Source: a bacterium 1XD42-54 (lineage in GTDB: Bacteria; Bacillota; Clostridia; Lachnospirales; Lachnospiraceae). Taken from it: 64,000 bases of DNA. Under the pieces are notes generated by a model. It ran no database searches and was not told the origin of the DNA. It worked only from the letters and a program-made list of their open reading frames with translations. The translations under genes and the position numbers were made by a program. Below are positions 9,565-16,662 of this stretch, piece by piece. The first letter of the stretch is position 1; each line of letters starts with the position of its first letter. The stretch spans positions 248,001 to 312,000 of the forward strand of contig RAZH01000002.1 of assembly GCA_003612585.1 (NCBI GenBank), given 5' to 3'.

Positions 9565-9753
9565 ACAATAACAGAGGAAAATACCTGTGGTGGTAAATTT
9601 TCGTGTCAACCACACGCCGCTGGTACTGACAAGGGGAAACCCTGAGAGATGCAGGAGAATGGCACGCCTGCCAAACAGTTTTTCTAATATGGATAACTGA
9701 ATATTGAATACAACGATTAGATACCACCAGTCAGAAATGGCTGGTGGTATTTT
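9565..9753 (+). ncRNA. Structured non-coding RNA, candidate raiA-motif RNA
   Basis: About 190 bases between its own -10 box and its own terminator, with no open frame. Visible pairings are CGTGT/ACACG around 9602-9615, the GNRA-like hairpin AGGG-GAAA-CCCT near 9632-9643, GCAGG/CCTGC near 9651-9670, and a possible closing helix TGGTGGTA (9588-9595) with TACCACCA (9722-9729). The terminator reuses TACCACCA with a second TGGTGGTA (9742-9749), so closing helix and terminator exclude each other. From memory the pattern (ACCACACGCCG, GGGGAAACCC, TGGCACGCCTGCC) resembles the raiA RNA of Clostridia, which is abundant and linked to sporulation or aggregation. I have not verified this. Confidence 0.5.
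9721..9753 (+). terminator. Terminator of the structured RNA
   Basis: Perfect 10-bp arms ATACCACCAG (9721-9730) and CTGGTGGTAT (9741-9750) with loop TCAGAAATGG, followed by a short T run. Confidence 0.75.
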
Positions 9754-9868
9754 GGTACTTGATTTTTTCATGAAAGGAAAGGTAAAAACTGTGAAAAGGT
9801 TTAAAGATTATTAATTATATGGTAAAATGGGAGAAAATAACAAGAAACGGAGAGTGTGAATTAAAAAA

Positions 9869-10528
9869 ATGAAAAAGATGCTGTTGTGCATGATGCTGTT
9901 TTTGCTTTTGGTTGTCTTGTTCCGACTAAAGCAGAGGCAGCCATAAAGATCAGCAAGAAAACAGCAGCTTTGACTGTTGGGAAAACGTTGCAGCTTAAAG
10001 TGAGCGGAACAAAATTAAAGGTGACTTGGAGCAGTAGTAATAAGTCTGTTGCATCTGTGACACAAAAAGGAAAGGTCACTGCAAAGAAAAAAGGAACTGC
10101 AACGATTATGGTGGCTAAAGGCAAAGACTCATGCTATGCTCTTGAACCGGGACGTGAATGTGCTTTAAGAGCGTGGGAAGCAGATGATACATGGAATTCC
10201 TATAATATTACTCTGGGCGTAGAAAAGGCTACGAATATTATAGGGAATGCTTCTAAATATACAGTGCATTTTTAATTTTGGAAATGAGAATGTGATGGCA
10301 GAAGTGAGGAACGTAGGGAAAAAGAATGCGTATACAAATTTGGCGGTCGTATATTATAAGGATGGACGCATTGTAGGATACGATGATCGCTATGCAGATG
10401 TACAGAATCCGGGAACGGTAGATTATATGGAATTTCGGTTGCCATATGGAAGAGATTATAAGACGATAATTCCAGACAGCTATAAGCTCTATGTTAATTC
10501 CTCTTATACGTATACATGGATGAATTGA
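9869..10528 (+). pseudogene. Secreted Ig-like (BIG2) domain protein, frameshifted twice
   Basis: The ATG at 9869 opens a signal peptide (MKKMLLCMML...) that hits a TAA at 9944-9946. The matching mature sequence (PTKAEAA, then KISKKTAALTVGKTLQLKV) lies in the next frame. That frame carries a BIG2 fold (WSSSNKSVASVTQKGKV) and a linker, then stops at 10273-10275. The C-terminal domain (FNFGNENVMAEVRN, VVYYKDGRIVGYDD, YVNSSYTYTW) resumes in the first frame. Two opposite indels therefore separate signal peptide, Ig domain and tail. Surface proteins with this layout are common in Lachnospiraceae. Intact relatives often have more Ig repeats, so an internal deletion is also possible. Confidence 0.75.
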
Positions 10529-10546
10529 AATGCTTATTAATTATGG

Positions 10547-10571
10547 GAGGGCGGGTAACCGCTCTCTTTTT
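10547..10571 (+). terminator. Terminator after the Ig-like pseudogene
   Basis: GAGGGCGG (10547-10554), loop GTAA, CCGCTCTC (10559-10566), with one G-T pair, then five T. Confidence 0.75.
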
Positions 10572-10608
10572 GTTTCATGAAAAATGTAGTAGAAGGGAGG
10601 CAAGAACT

Positions 10609-10878
10609 GTGAAGAGAACCAAAGTAATCAAGTGTTACAGTGACGTGGTACTGAAGTGAATTGTCAAAAAGAATGAAAAGCTGGAAGTATGCGAAGCAAG
10701 CGCAGAGTATCTTGTAAAAGAAGGCATGGCCGGGCTCATTGGTGAGGGCAAGCAGGCAAAGGCAGAGGGTATAACAGAACAACTAAAGGAAGAAAACTCC
10801 TTAGAATGGACAGGACGGCTCAATAATAAAAGGGCGTGTGCGAAGGAGATTATAGAGGAAGAGATTATTTTGAAATAA
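10609..10878 (+). pseudogene. Small phage-like protein gene with in-frame stop
   Basis: A frame of 89 codons opens at GTG 10609 after a good GAAGGGAGG site and reads VKRTKVIKCYSDVVLK, then TGA at 10657, then continues in the same frame (KKNEKLEVCEASAEYLVKEG...) to TAA at 10876. The start resembles small prophage proteins with a K-V-I-x-Y-x-D...EYLV-EG pattern often found in phage structural-gene regions; that match is from memory. The nonsense codon separates a strand-rich N-terminus from a charged helical tail. It is probably a prophage or element remnant. Stop-codon readthrough is the less likely alternative. Confidence 0.5.
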
Positions 10879-10917
10879 TTGTCGGTGACGGCAGGGAGAA
10901 GTCTTTTCCTCCTTTTG

Positions 10918-10946
10918 TTGACTTTCCGACATGTGTGTCGTATAAT
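10918..10946 (+). promoter_or_regulatory. Sigma-A promoter of the tetR gene
   Basis: TTGACT at 10918-10923 and TATAAT at 10941-10946 with exactly 17 bases between; transcription would start near 10953, inside the second operator. Confidence 0.8.
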
Positions 10947-10970
10947 AATTTCAGACATACATGTCGGAAA
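10923..10970. promoter_or_regulatory. Double TetR operator overlapping the promoter
   Basis: A long inverted repeat: left arm 10923-10939 (TTTCCGACATGTGTGTC) and right arm 10954-10970, matching at 16 of 17 positions. Each arm contains a smaller palindrome, CGACA-TGTG-TGTCG (10927-10940) and GACAT-AC-ATGTC (10954-10965). The first fills the -35/-10 spacer and the second covers the start site, as expected for tight autorepression by the downstream TetR protein. Confidence 0.8.
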
Positions 10971-10982
10971 GTGGGAGCGTTT

Positions 10983-11585
10983 ATGAATAAAAGAGGACTG
11001 GAAACAAGGAAACAAATAAAGAAATGTGCCTGTTCTTTATTTGCAGAAAAAGGTTTTAAACAAGTGACAATGAAGGATATCTGCGAAGTGGCAAAACTAA
11101 GCAGAGGCGGGTTGTATTGCCATTACGAAAGCATACGTCAAATCTTTCAGGAGATTATTGATGATATGACTAGTGAGCAGGATAATGAGATTGATTTAAG
11201 AATAGAACAAAATTATTCGGCAGTAACTATTTTGGATGATATTTTAAACAAGTACGAGAATGAAATGCTTGACAGCCAATCTTCATTAAGCATAGCAATT
11301 TATGAGTATTTTAGCATTCCTGATATTGCAAATCAGAATAATACGTTGTATGAACAATATTTAATTTCAGCCAATACATGGAAGAAGCTAATACAATACG
11401 GGATGGACAGACATGAATTTAATGAAGTGGATATTTCCGCAGTATTCGATTTAATTGTGTTTTCGTATCAAGGTGTAAGGATGTACAGTAAACTTATGCC
11501 TATGGATAAAGAAACGCCTTCCAGAATAATAAAAGAAATAAGAAAAATATTAGTGAAAAGCGGAAGTGATAGCGACATTATTTAA
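10983..11585 (+). CDS. TetR/AcrR family transcriptional regulator
   Basis: 200-residue one-component repressor. The N-terminal helix-turn-helix reads FAEKGFKQVTMKDICEVAKLSRGGLYCHY (residues about 17-47), the TetR signature including the GxxY-HY element. The rest is a helical ligand and dimer domain with no family I can name. ATG 10983 follows GGGAG at good spacing and gives the usual TetR length; a longer frame from 10836 runs through the promoter and operators and is not real. The gene is almost certainly autoregulated by the double operator just upstream. The metallo-hydrolase that follows 70 bases later may be its regulated partner. Confidence 0.9.
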   Translation: MNKRGLETRKQIKKCACSLFAEKGFKQVTMKDICEVAKLSRGGLYCHYESIRQIFQEIIDDMTSEQDNEIDLRIEQNYSAVTILDDILNKYENEMLDSQSSLSIAIYEYFSIPDIANQNNTLYEQYLISANTWKKLIQYGMDRHEFNEVDISAVFDLIVFSYQGVRMYSKLMPMDKETPSRIIKEIRKILVKSGSDSDII

Positions 11586-11653
11586 ACATTTTAACTTGAA
11601 TTAAAATGCATTATTTTTCCTTGCAATTAATGTAAAAAGGTGGTGTGAAAACA

Positions 11654-12475
11654 TTGAAATTAAAAATTATTGGTAGCGGTGGCATGTCAATTATTCCGAG
11701 TTCATTTTGTAAATGTAAAATCTGTGAAGAAGCCAGACAAAAGGGTGGCAGGTATGAACGGTTAGGACCAAGCCTGTATATTGACGATATAAAAATGTTG
11801 ATAGACACACCCGAAGATATTGCGGTAGCCTGTAACAGGCAAAGAATATCGGAAGTGAAACACCTTTCCATTTCCCATAGTGACCCAGATCATGTCAGGG
11901 GTATTAGGATTGTTGAAAAAATAGGTTGCGACTTTATTAAAGGAACGAGTTTGCCTATTGGCTTTTATGCACTTCCAGAGGTCATTAAAGATATAAACCA
12001 AATGAACCGTGATTGTTTTAAGTATTATGGTGACGTTCTTCAGTGTATTTCTGTTAATGAAACATCACATATAAAGATAGATAATATTAACATTGACTTA
12101 ATAAACAATAATCCAAGCAGAAATATCACTTTTTATGTTATAAAAGAGGATGAAAAAAAGGTTATCTATGCCTGCTGTAATCCGAAACCTTTTGCTCATA
12201 ATGATTTATATTTTGACGCAGATATTTTGATTATAAGCATGGTTTCTGATGATGGCATATTAAATGATGGAACGAAACTTATAGACACGCCATTGAAAGA
12301 TGAAATATTAACATTGGATGAGGTTACAGAACTAAAAAACTATTATAGAATAAAAAAGATTATAGTCACACATATTGATGAAATATGGGGGAAATCATAT
12401 GGCTATTATAATGTATTAGAAAAGGAGCTTGATAATATTTTATTTGCGTATGATGGCATGGAAATCATAATCTGA
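11654..12475 (+). CDS. Metallo-beta-lactamase-fold hydrolase with altered metal ligands
   Basis: About 273 residues, resembling PhnP/PqqB-type MBL proteins. IIGSGG opens the first strand, FCKCKICEEAR gives an accessory Cys cluster, and VTHIDEIWGKS is the usual motif before the last ligand. The core HxHxDH motif reads HSDPDH, so the second His is Asp, and the usual YxPCD segment reads YACCNPKPF, with Asn for the bridging Asp (comparison from memory). Metal binding or activity may therefore be changed. AAGGTGG at 11637-11643 suits TTG 11654; GTG 11645 is too close to it. It is probably co-transcribed with, and controlled by, the tetR gene ahead of it. Confidence 0.75.
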   Translation: MKLKIIGSGGMSIIPSSFCKCKICEEARQKGGRYERLGPSLYIDDIKMLIDTPEDIAVACNRQRISEVKHLSISHSDPDHVRGIRIVEKIGCDFIKGTSLPIGFYALPEVIKDINQMNRDCFKYYGDVLQCISVNETSHIKIDNINIDLINNNPSRNITFYVIKEDEKKVIYACCNPKPFAHNDLYFDADILIISMVSDDGILNDGTKLIDTPLKDEILTLDEVTELKNYYRIKKIIVTHIDEIWGKSYGYYNVLEKELDNILFAYDGMEIII

Positions 12476-12589
12476 AAAGTTAAACACTACATAGTGACTA
12501 GGATGTTATGCCTGTTCCTAAAGAGTTATTGGATGAAAAAGTAACTTTTGTTATTAAAATTAATATTTATAAAAATGAGGAATTGATAG

Positions 12590-13117
12590 ATGGTATGCGA
12601 AAAAATACGGCTTGTAAAGCCGACATTAGAACGGAAGAATGAAGCGCTTGAATATCGGCAGGAACATTATGATTTCGGGGAACAGGTAATCAATGGGAGT
12701 GAATTGTTTGATAAGATTGTTTCTTATGACGAATGGCTTGAGAAAGTTGTTTCCAATGCAAGTGCAGAAACGGTTGACCCTAATTGGGTTTTAACTGATA
12801 CATTTTTTGCAGTTAGGGTGTCAGATAATAAAATTGTTGGCATTGTTGATTTGAGGTATCAATTAAATGATTTTCTGAAAGATTTTGGCAATTGTGGATA
12901 TAGTGTAAGACCGTCAGAAAGAAGAAAAGGGTATGCTACTGAAATATTAAGACAATTATGTTTTGTTGCAAGAAAATACGGTCTGAAACAGTTACAATTA
13001 TCAGTTGAAAAGGGGAATGTTGCTTCAATAAAAACAATTAAGAAAAACGGTGGAAATTATTGTAGGAGCTTTACTTTTGAAAATGAGGAAGCATATGTAT
13101 ATTTCATAAATCTTTAA
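12590..13117 (+). CDS. GNAT family N-acetyltransferase
   Basis: 175-residue acetyl-CoA-dependent acetyltransferase. The N-terminus IRLVKPTLERKNEALEYRQEH and the acetyl-CoA loop VRPSERRKGYATEIL (R-x-x-G-x-A) define the fold, and KGNVASIKTIKKNGG is the usual later segment. GAGGAA lies 7 bases before the ATG. Acceptor unknown; relatives are often called after antibiotic or ribosomal-protein acetylation without proof. Its stop codon lies directly against the end of a broken integrative-element gene on the other strand, suggesting a recombination junction here. Confidence 0.85.
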   Translation: MVCEKIRLVKPTLERKNEALEYRQEHYDFGEQVINGSELFDKIVSYDEWLEKVVSNASAETVDPNWVLTDTFFAVRVSDNKIVGIVDLRYQLNDFLKDFGNCGYSVRPSERRKGYATEILRQLCFVARKYGLKQLQLSVEKGNVASIKTIKKNGGNYCRSFTFENEEAYVYFINL

Positions 13118-13300
13118 AGGGGGATATATAGCGAGTAAGAAATGCTCTGCGGACAAACACATTCCTCGCCGTTGTCCAGGAGCAGACAGTTTCCGCAATC
13201 GTAGTTGCAGCACTCATGCACCAGCTGCTGGGCGGTTCGGTACTGCTGCTTATACGACGGCTTTTTTCTTTTGCCGTCGCCCAGCAGTTTTGGTATATTG
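13114..13300 (-). pseudogene. Fragment of a cysteine-rich VLP-domain gene (integrative element remnant)
   Basis: Reading the minus strand leftward from about 13290 gives KPSYKQQYRTAQQLVHECCNY, then a DCGNCLLLDNGEECVCPQSI segment, then SYSLYIPL and a stop at 13114-13116. I recognise this Cys-rich pattern from the cysteine-rich VLP-domain proteins encoded near mobilisation genes of Firmicutes integrative and conjugative elements. The intact protein is longer at both ends, so this is a scar. Its higher GC than the surrounding genes supports a foreign origin. Identification is by memory of the family, not by search. Confidence 0.65.
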
Positions 13301-13325
13301 TGTTTCTATCTATGATAAGAGAAGA

Positions 13326-13958
13326 TTATTCGCTTGTTGGCAAGGTTTGCATGAGGGCAAAGAAATGCTGTTCTTCACCACTACTGAAATACATATACCA
13401 TGCTTCCAACGTATCTGGCTGAAAAATTTCCAATCGCTCAATGATTTGCTTTGCCCACAATAAGGCTCCGGTAGAACTTGCAGTAATCAGATTTTGATCT
13501 GAGACGGATGGCTGATCAACATAGAACTGCTGGCCTTTGTAGCAGGGAGAAAACATTGCAAGGTATCCTGTCCCATTGCTGGTATGCAGGCGCTGATCCA
13601 GTAGACCGGCATTTGCCAGTGCAGTGGTGGCACCACAGATAGCACATACTGTAGCACCTGCTGAAAGAAGCCCTTTGGCCTTTTCGATAATAGCGCCATG
13701 CTTCGGGTCGTCCCAGGTGTTTGCGCCCGGCAACAGCAATACACTTTTTTCGTCCACTGCAACGTCGTTAATAGTACAATCAGGAAGTATAGTTAAGCCA
13801 CCCATTGTCTTGATTGGCTCTTTTGAGATACCGACCATTTTGACCGCTATACCCGGTGCATCCTTTTTGAAAAAACGCTTTGAATTTAATTCCGCAGTAA
13901 CATATCCCAATTCCCAGTCTGCCAAAGTATCAAGAGTATAAACATAAACCGTAAACAT
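13326..13958 (-). CDS. DJ-1/PfpI family protein
   Basis: 210-residue class I glutamine-amidotransferase-like protein. The conserved acidic residue is Glu16 (ADWE) and the nucleophile elbow is AICGATTALA with Cys108, the pair that defines the DJ-1 superfamily. The third catalytic residue is less clear (HTSNGTGYL). Members act as chaperones, glyoxalase III, proteases or catabolic enzymes; which applies here cannot be seen. It lies head to head with a WYL-domain regulator (120 bases between starts), so it is the likely target of that regulator. Confidence 0.85.
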   Translation of the reverse strand: MFTVYVYTLDTLADWELGYVTAELNSKRFFKKDAPGIAVKMVGISKEPIKTMGGLTILPDCTINDVAVDEKSVLLLPGANTWDDPKHGAIIEKAKGLLSAGATVCAICGATTALANAGLLDQRLHTSNGTGYLAMFSPCYKGQQFYVDQPSVSDQNLITASSTGALLWAKQIIERLEIFQPDTLEAWYMYFSSGEEQHFFALMQTLPTSE

Positions 13959-14019
13959 ATCATTCCTCCGCTTTCATTTTCTGTTTCGCTGTTAACTTCT
14001 TCATTGTACCAGTCAATCA

Positions 14020-14048
14020 TTGACATCAGTATGGCAACAATTTATATT
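14020..14048 (+). promoter_or_regulatory. Promoter of the WYL regulator
   Basis: TTGACA at 14020-14025 and TATATT at 14043-14048 with a 17-base spacer, in the divergent interval shared with the DJ-1 gene. Confidence 0.65.
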
Positions 14049-14078
14049 AAAAGAGGACTTTTGAAAGGCGGTTATGAG

Positions 14079-15011
14079 ATGAAAGTTGACAGACTTGTTA
14101 GTATTATTATGATACTCCTTGATAAAAAGCGTATAGGAGCACAGGAGTTAGCGGATATGTTTGAAGTTTCGCCTCGTACAATCTATCGTGACATAGACGC
14201 AATCAATATGGCGGGTATTCCGATTCGTTCAATATCAGGAGTTGGCGGCGGCTTTGAAATCATGCCAGAGTACAAGATTGATAAAAAGGTTTTTTCGACT
14301 GCCGATCTTTCCACAATTTTGATGGGGCTTTCCAGTCTTTCCAATATGGTTCGAGGTGATGAACTTGTAAATGTTCTCGCGAAAGTCAAGAGTTTCATCC
14401 CTGCCGACAAAGCGATAGACATTGAAATGAAAACAAATCAAATCTGCATAGATTTAAGCCCATGGCTGGGCAATAGAAATATCCAACCATACTTACAAAT
14501 GATTAAAGCCGCTTTAGAGGGTTACAAGATAATTTCTTTTGAATACATAGCTCACCATGGAAATAAAACTGTACGAACTGTTGAGCCATACCAGCTTGTA
14601 TTGAAAAGTAGCCATTGGTATTTTTATGGATACTGTTATGACAGAAACGACTACCGGCTATTTAGGCTATCCCGTATGTCAGACTTGCAAATGAGACAGG
14701 AAACCTTTGTTCCGCGGAATTTTCAAAAACCAAATATGGACTTTGAGGAAATTATAGATACGATGCAAACAGAAATTAAAATTCGCATTCATAAATCAGT
14801 GCTGGACAGGGTACTTGAATTTTGTACCTATGACCACTTTGAACCAGATGGTGATGAACATTACATTGTAAATTTTCCATTCATTGAAAATGAATATTAC
14901 TATGATATTCTTCTTGGCTTTGGGGATAAATGTGAGTGCCTTGAACCTTTACACATCCGCACAAAAATAAAGCATAAAATATGCGGTATGGCTGCCGTAT
15001 ATGGAAATTAG
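14079..15011 (+). CDS. YafY-type HTH/WYL-domain transcriptional regulator
   Basis: 310 residues. A DeoR-like winged helix (RIGAQELADMFEVSPRTIYRDIDAINMAG, residues about 18-46, then GVGGGFE for the wing) is followed by a WYL ligand-sensing domain near residues 150-220 (SFEYIAHHGNKTVRTVEPYQL, WYFYGYCYDRNDYRLFRLSRM) and a C-terminal WCX-like extension. WYL proteins sense nucleic acids or small ligands. ATG 14079 has AAGGCGG at proper spacing; the longer frame from 14004 would run through the promoter. Divergence from the DJ-1 gene suggests local control. Confidence 0.9.
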   Translation: MKVDRLVSIIMILLDKKRIGAQELADMFEVSPRTIYRDIDAINMAGIPIRSISGVGGGFEIMPEYKIDKKVFSTADLSTILMGLSSLSNMVRGDELVNVLAKVKSFIPADKAIDIEMKTNQICIDLSPWLGNRNIQPYLQMIKAALEGYKIISFEYIAHHGNKTVRTVEPYQLVLKSSHWYFYGYCYDRNDYRLFRLSRMSDLQMRQETFVPRNFQKPNMDFEEIIDTMQTEIKIRIHKSVLDRVLEFCTYDHFEPDGDEHYIVNFPFIENEYYYDILLGFGDKCECLEPLHIRTKIKHKICGMAAVYGN

Positions 15012-15340
15012 AAACCATAAAAGCAATCAGCGACAATGTTACTTCAGATGATTGCAGAACTCAAAAAACGTGTAGAAGATCCGGACAAGAAAACGGCATA
15101 AATAAAATAAGGTTGAATTAGTCAGCCAGGAATCGACAAGGAGGCGGGCTTGCCACCGCTCCTTATTAAAACAAAGATATCACAGAGGGATGAAGGAATG
15201 CCGTCTTTTTTATAACAAAAAAAGTGCCTTTAAATCTGTAAAGATTTGCTGCGCGGGACACTCGCTGGTTACAAAAACATCGAAAAAGTGCCGTATTTGG
15301 ACATTTTTTGAAAATATAATATTAGGATTTCTTTAAGAAA
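15012..15340. other. Intergenic debris with a short ORF tail and an imperfect hairpin
   Basis: A 21-residue frame at 15037-15102 (MLLQMIAELKKRVEDPDKKTA) looks like the C-terminus of a larger mobile-element protein, which I cannot name. An imperfect inverted repeat, AAGGAG (15138-15143) to CTCCTT (15159-15164), follows. No complete gene is seen in this stretch. Confidence 0.35.
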
Positions 15341-15347
15341 CGGCCAC

Positions 15348-15376
15348 TTTACATATATTTATAAGTATGCTAGAAT
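15348..15376 (+). promoter_or_regulatory. Promoter of the SH3-domain protein
   Basis: TTTACA at 15348-15353, 17 bases, then TAGAAT at 15371-15376 with an extended -10 (TGC just before it). It leaves a leader of about 110 bases before the SH3 gene. Confidence 0.55.
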
Positions 15377-15495
15377 TATTCTGAAATTTGTACTTGTTAA
15401 ACTTCTAATGTTTAATAAGGCATGGCTTTTGTCTCAATTTATTTAAGGTTAGAGTCGTGAAATTTCAGTGATAATGAATAGCAGGGGGAGAACAA

Positions 15496-16425
15496 ATGTT
15501 AGATAATTTCAAAGAGTGGATTTCCGATAATTTACGGTATATTCTACTTGGACTTGCAGGGATTCTGCTACTCGTGATTGCTTTTTTTGCGATCAGACTG
15601 GTGAGCGGGCTGGGTTCCCCGAAAGAAAAGAAGCCAGAGCAGGAGGCTGTTACAGAAGGGAATACAGAAGCAGGGACGGAGAGAAGGGTTTCGTCTACGC
15701 TTGTGAAAGATCAGGCAGATGTTTTGAAACTGATAAAAGAATACTATTCTGCACGTGGCAGCAAAAATTATGATGCAATTGCAGATATGTACGAGACATT
15801 TGATGACAAAGAGCGTTCCGATGTTGAGAAAAGTGATACTGCGGTAGAATCTTACAGCAATATTATGACATATTCCAAACCAGGTCTGACAGACGGTTCT
15901 TACGTGGTTTTTATCTATTTTGATGCAAAACTGACTGGAGTTACGACTTTAGTGCCAGGTTTAAGAGGTCTTTATCTGATTACAAACAACGAAGGTAAAT
16001 TGCTGATTGCAGATACGAATGCGCATCCGGAGCAGGAGGCATATCTGAGAGAGCGAATGGCTGACGATGATGTGCAGGCGCTCAGCGAAGATGTGGATAC
16101 CAAGCTGGAAAATGCCAAAGCCTCGGACCCGGAATTGAAAAAGCTTCTTGAGCCGGACAGCAGTCAGGATACCCCGCAGACAGACAGTCCTGACGGAGGA
16201 GACGGGGGAACACCGGTTACGGGTACTACGACGGGTACGATGGTAGCTACAACAGAAGTGAATGTACGTGGTGAGGCTTCAGCAGATGCAGCGCTTTACG
16301 GTGTGCTTACCCAAGGACAGTCGGTGGAGGTACTCGAGAACCTTGAGAGTGGATGGTCTAAAATCCGTTATACAGCAAATGGAACGACGATTGAAGGTTA
16401 TGTGATGTCCCAATATTTGGGGTAG
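15496..16425 (+). CDS. Membrane-anchored SH3-domain protein
   Basis: 309 residues with an N-terminal cytoplasmic stub, one membrane helix at about 14-37 (YILLGLAGILLLVIAFFAI), and an extracellular part. Residues about 75-185 form a mixed alpha/beta domain (LKLIKEYYSARGSKNYDAIA...) resembling NTF2-like folds. A Pro/Gly/Thr-rich linker follows, and the last ~65 residues are a bacterial SH3 domain (TTEVNVRGEAS...GWSKIRY...GYVMSQYLG) likely to contact peptidoglycan. GCAGGGGGAGAAC precedes the ATG. Role unknown; wall-associated envelope function is inferred. It is a single-gene unit ending in a strong terminator. Confidence 0.8.
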   Translation: MLDNFKEWISDNLRYILLGLAGILLLVIAFFAIRLVSGLGSPKEKKPEQEAVTEGNTEAGTERRVSSTLVKDQADVLKLIKEYYSARGSKNYDAIADMYETFDDKERSDVEKSDTAVESYSNIMTYSKPGLTDGSYVVFIYFDAKLTGVTTLVPGLRGLYLITNNEGKLLIADTNAHPEQEAYLRERMADDDVQALSEDVDTKLENAKASDPELKKLLEPDSSQDTPQTDSPDGGDGGTPVTGTTTGTMVATTEVNVRGEASADAALYGVLTQGQSVEVLENLESGWSKIRYTANGTTIEGYVMSQYLG

Positions 16426-16476
16426 TATTCGTTCCAGACAGATGTAAATCTAGAAAATATAAAGATAACAGAAGCA

Positions 16477-16531
16477 GGCTGTTGTAAAATGCACAAGAAT
16501 TTAGTTCGATTGCATTTTGCAGCAGCCTTTT
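16477..16531 (+). terminator. Terminator of the SH3-domain gene
   Basis: A long hairpin: GGCTG...TAAAATGCA (from 16477) pairs with TGCATTTT...CAGCC (to 16527), then TTTT. Confidence 0.8.
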
Positions 16532-16662
16532 ATGTGCACGAGAAAAATCTTCGTTACTTGATCATTTTGGGGAAACTTTTATTGTACCGGATGTGCTCTT
16601 GTGTTAAACTAACGTAAGTGACTAAAATGCAGTGCTAAAAGTTCATAATGAGGTTCAGATAC

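Noticed and set aside
12508-12642. 44-codon frame (starting MPVPKELLDEK) between the MBL and GNAT genes
   Set aside because: It overlaps the GNAT start by 50 bases in another frame, matches nothing I know and has only a weak ribosome site; at most a gene remnant.
13255-13279. Hairpin CGACGGC...GCCGTCG resembling a terminator
   Set aside because: It lies inside the coding stretch of the VLP fragment (a lysine-rich segment), so the T run is a codon effect; no gene ends here on the plus strand.
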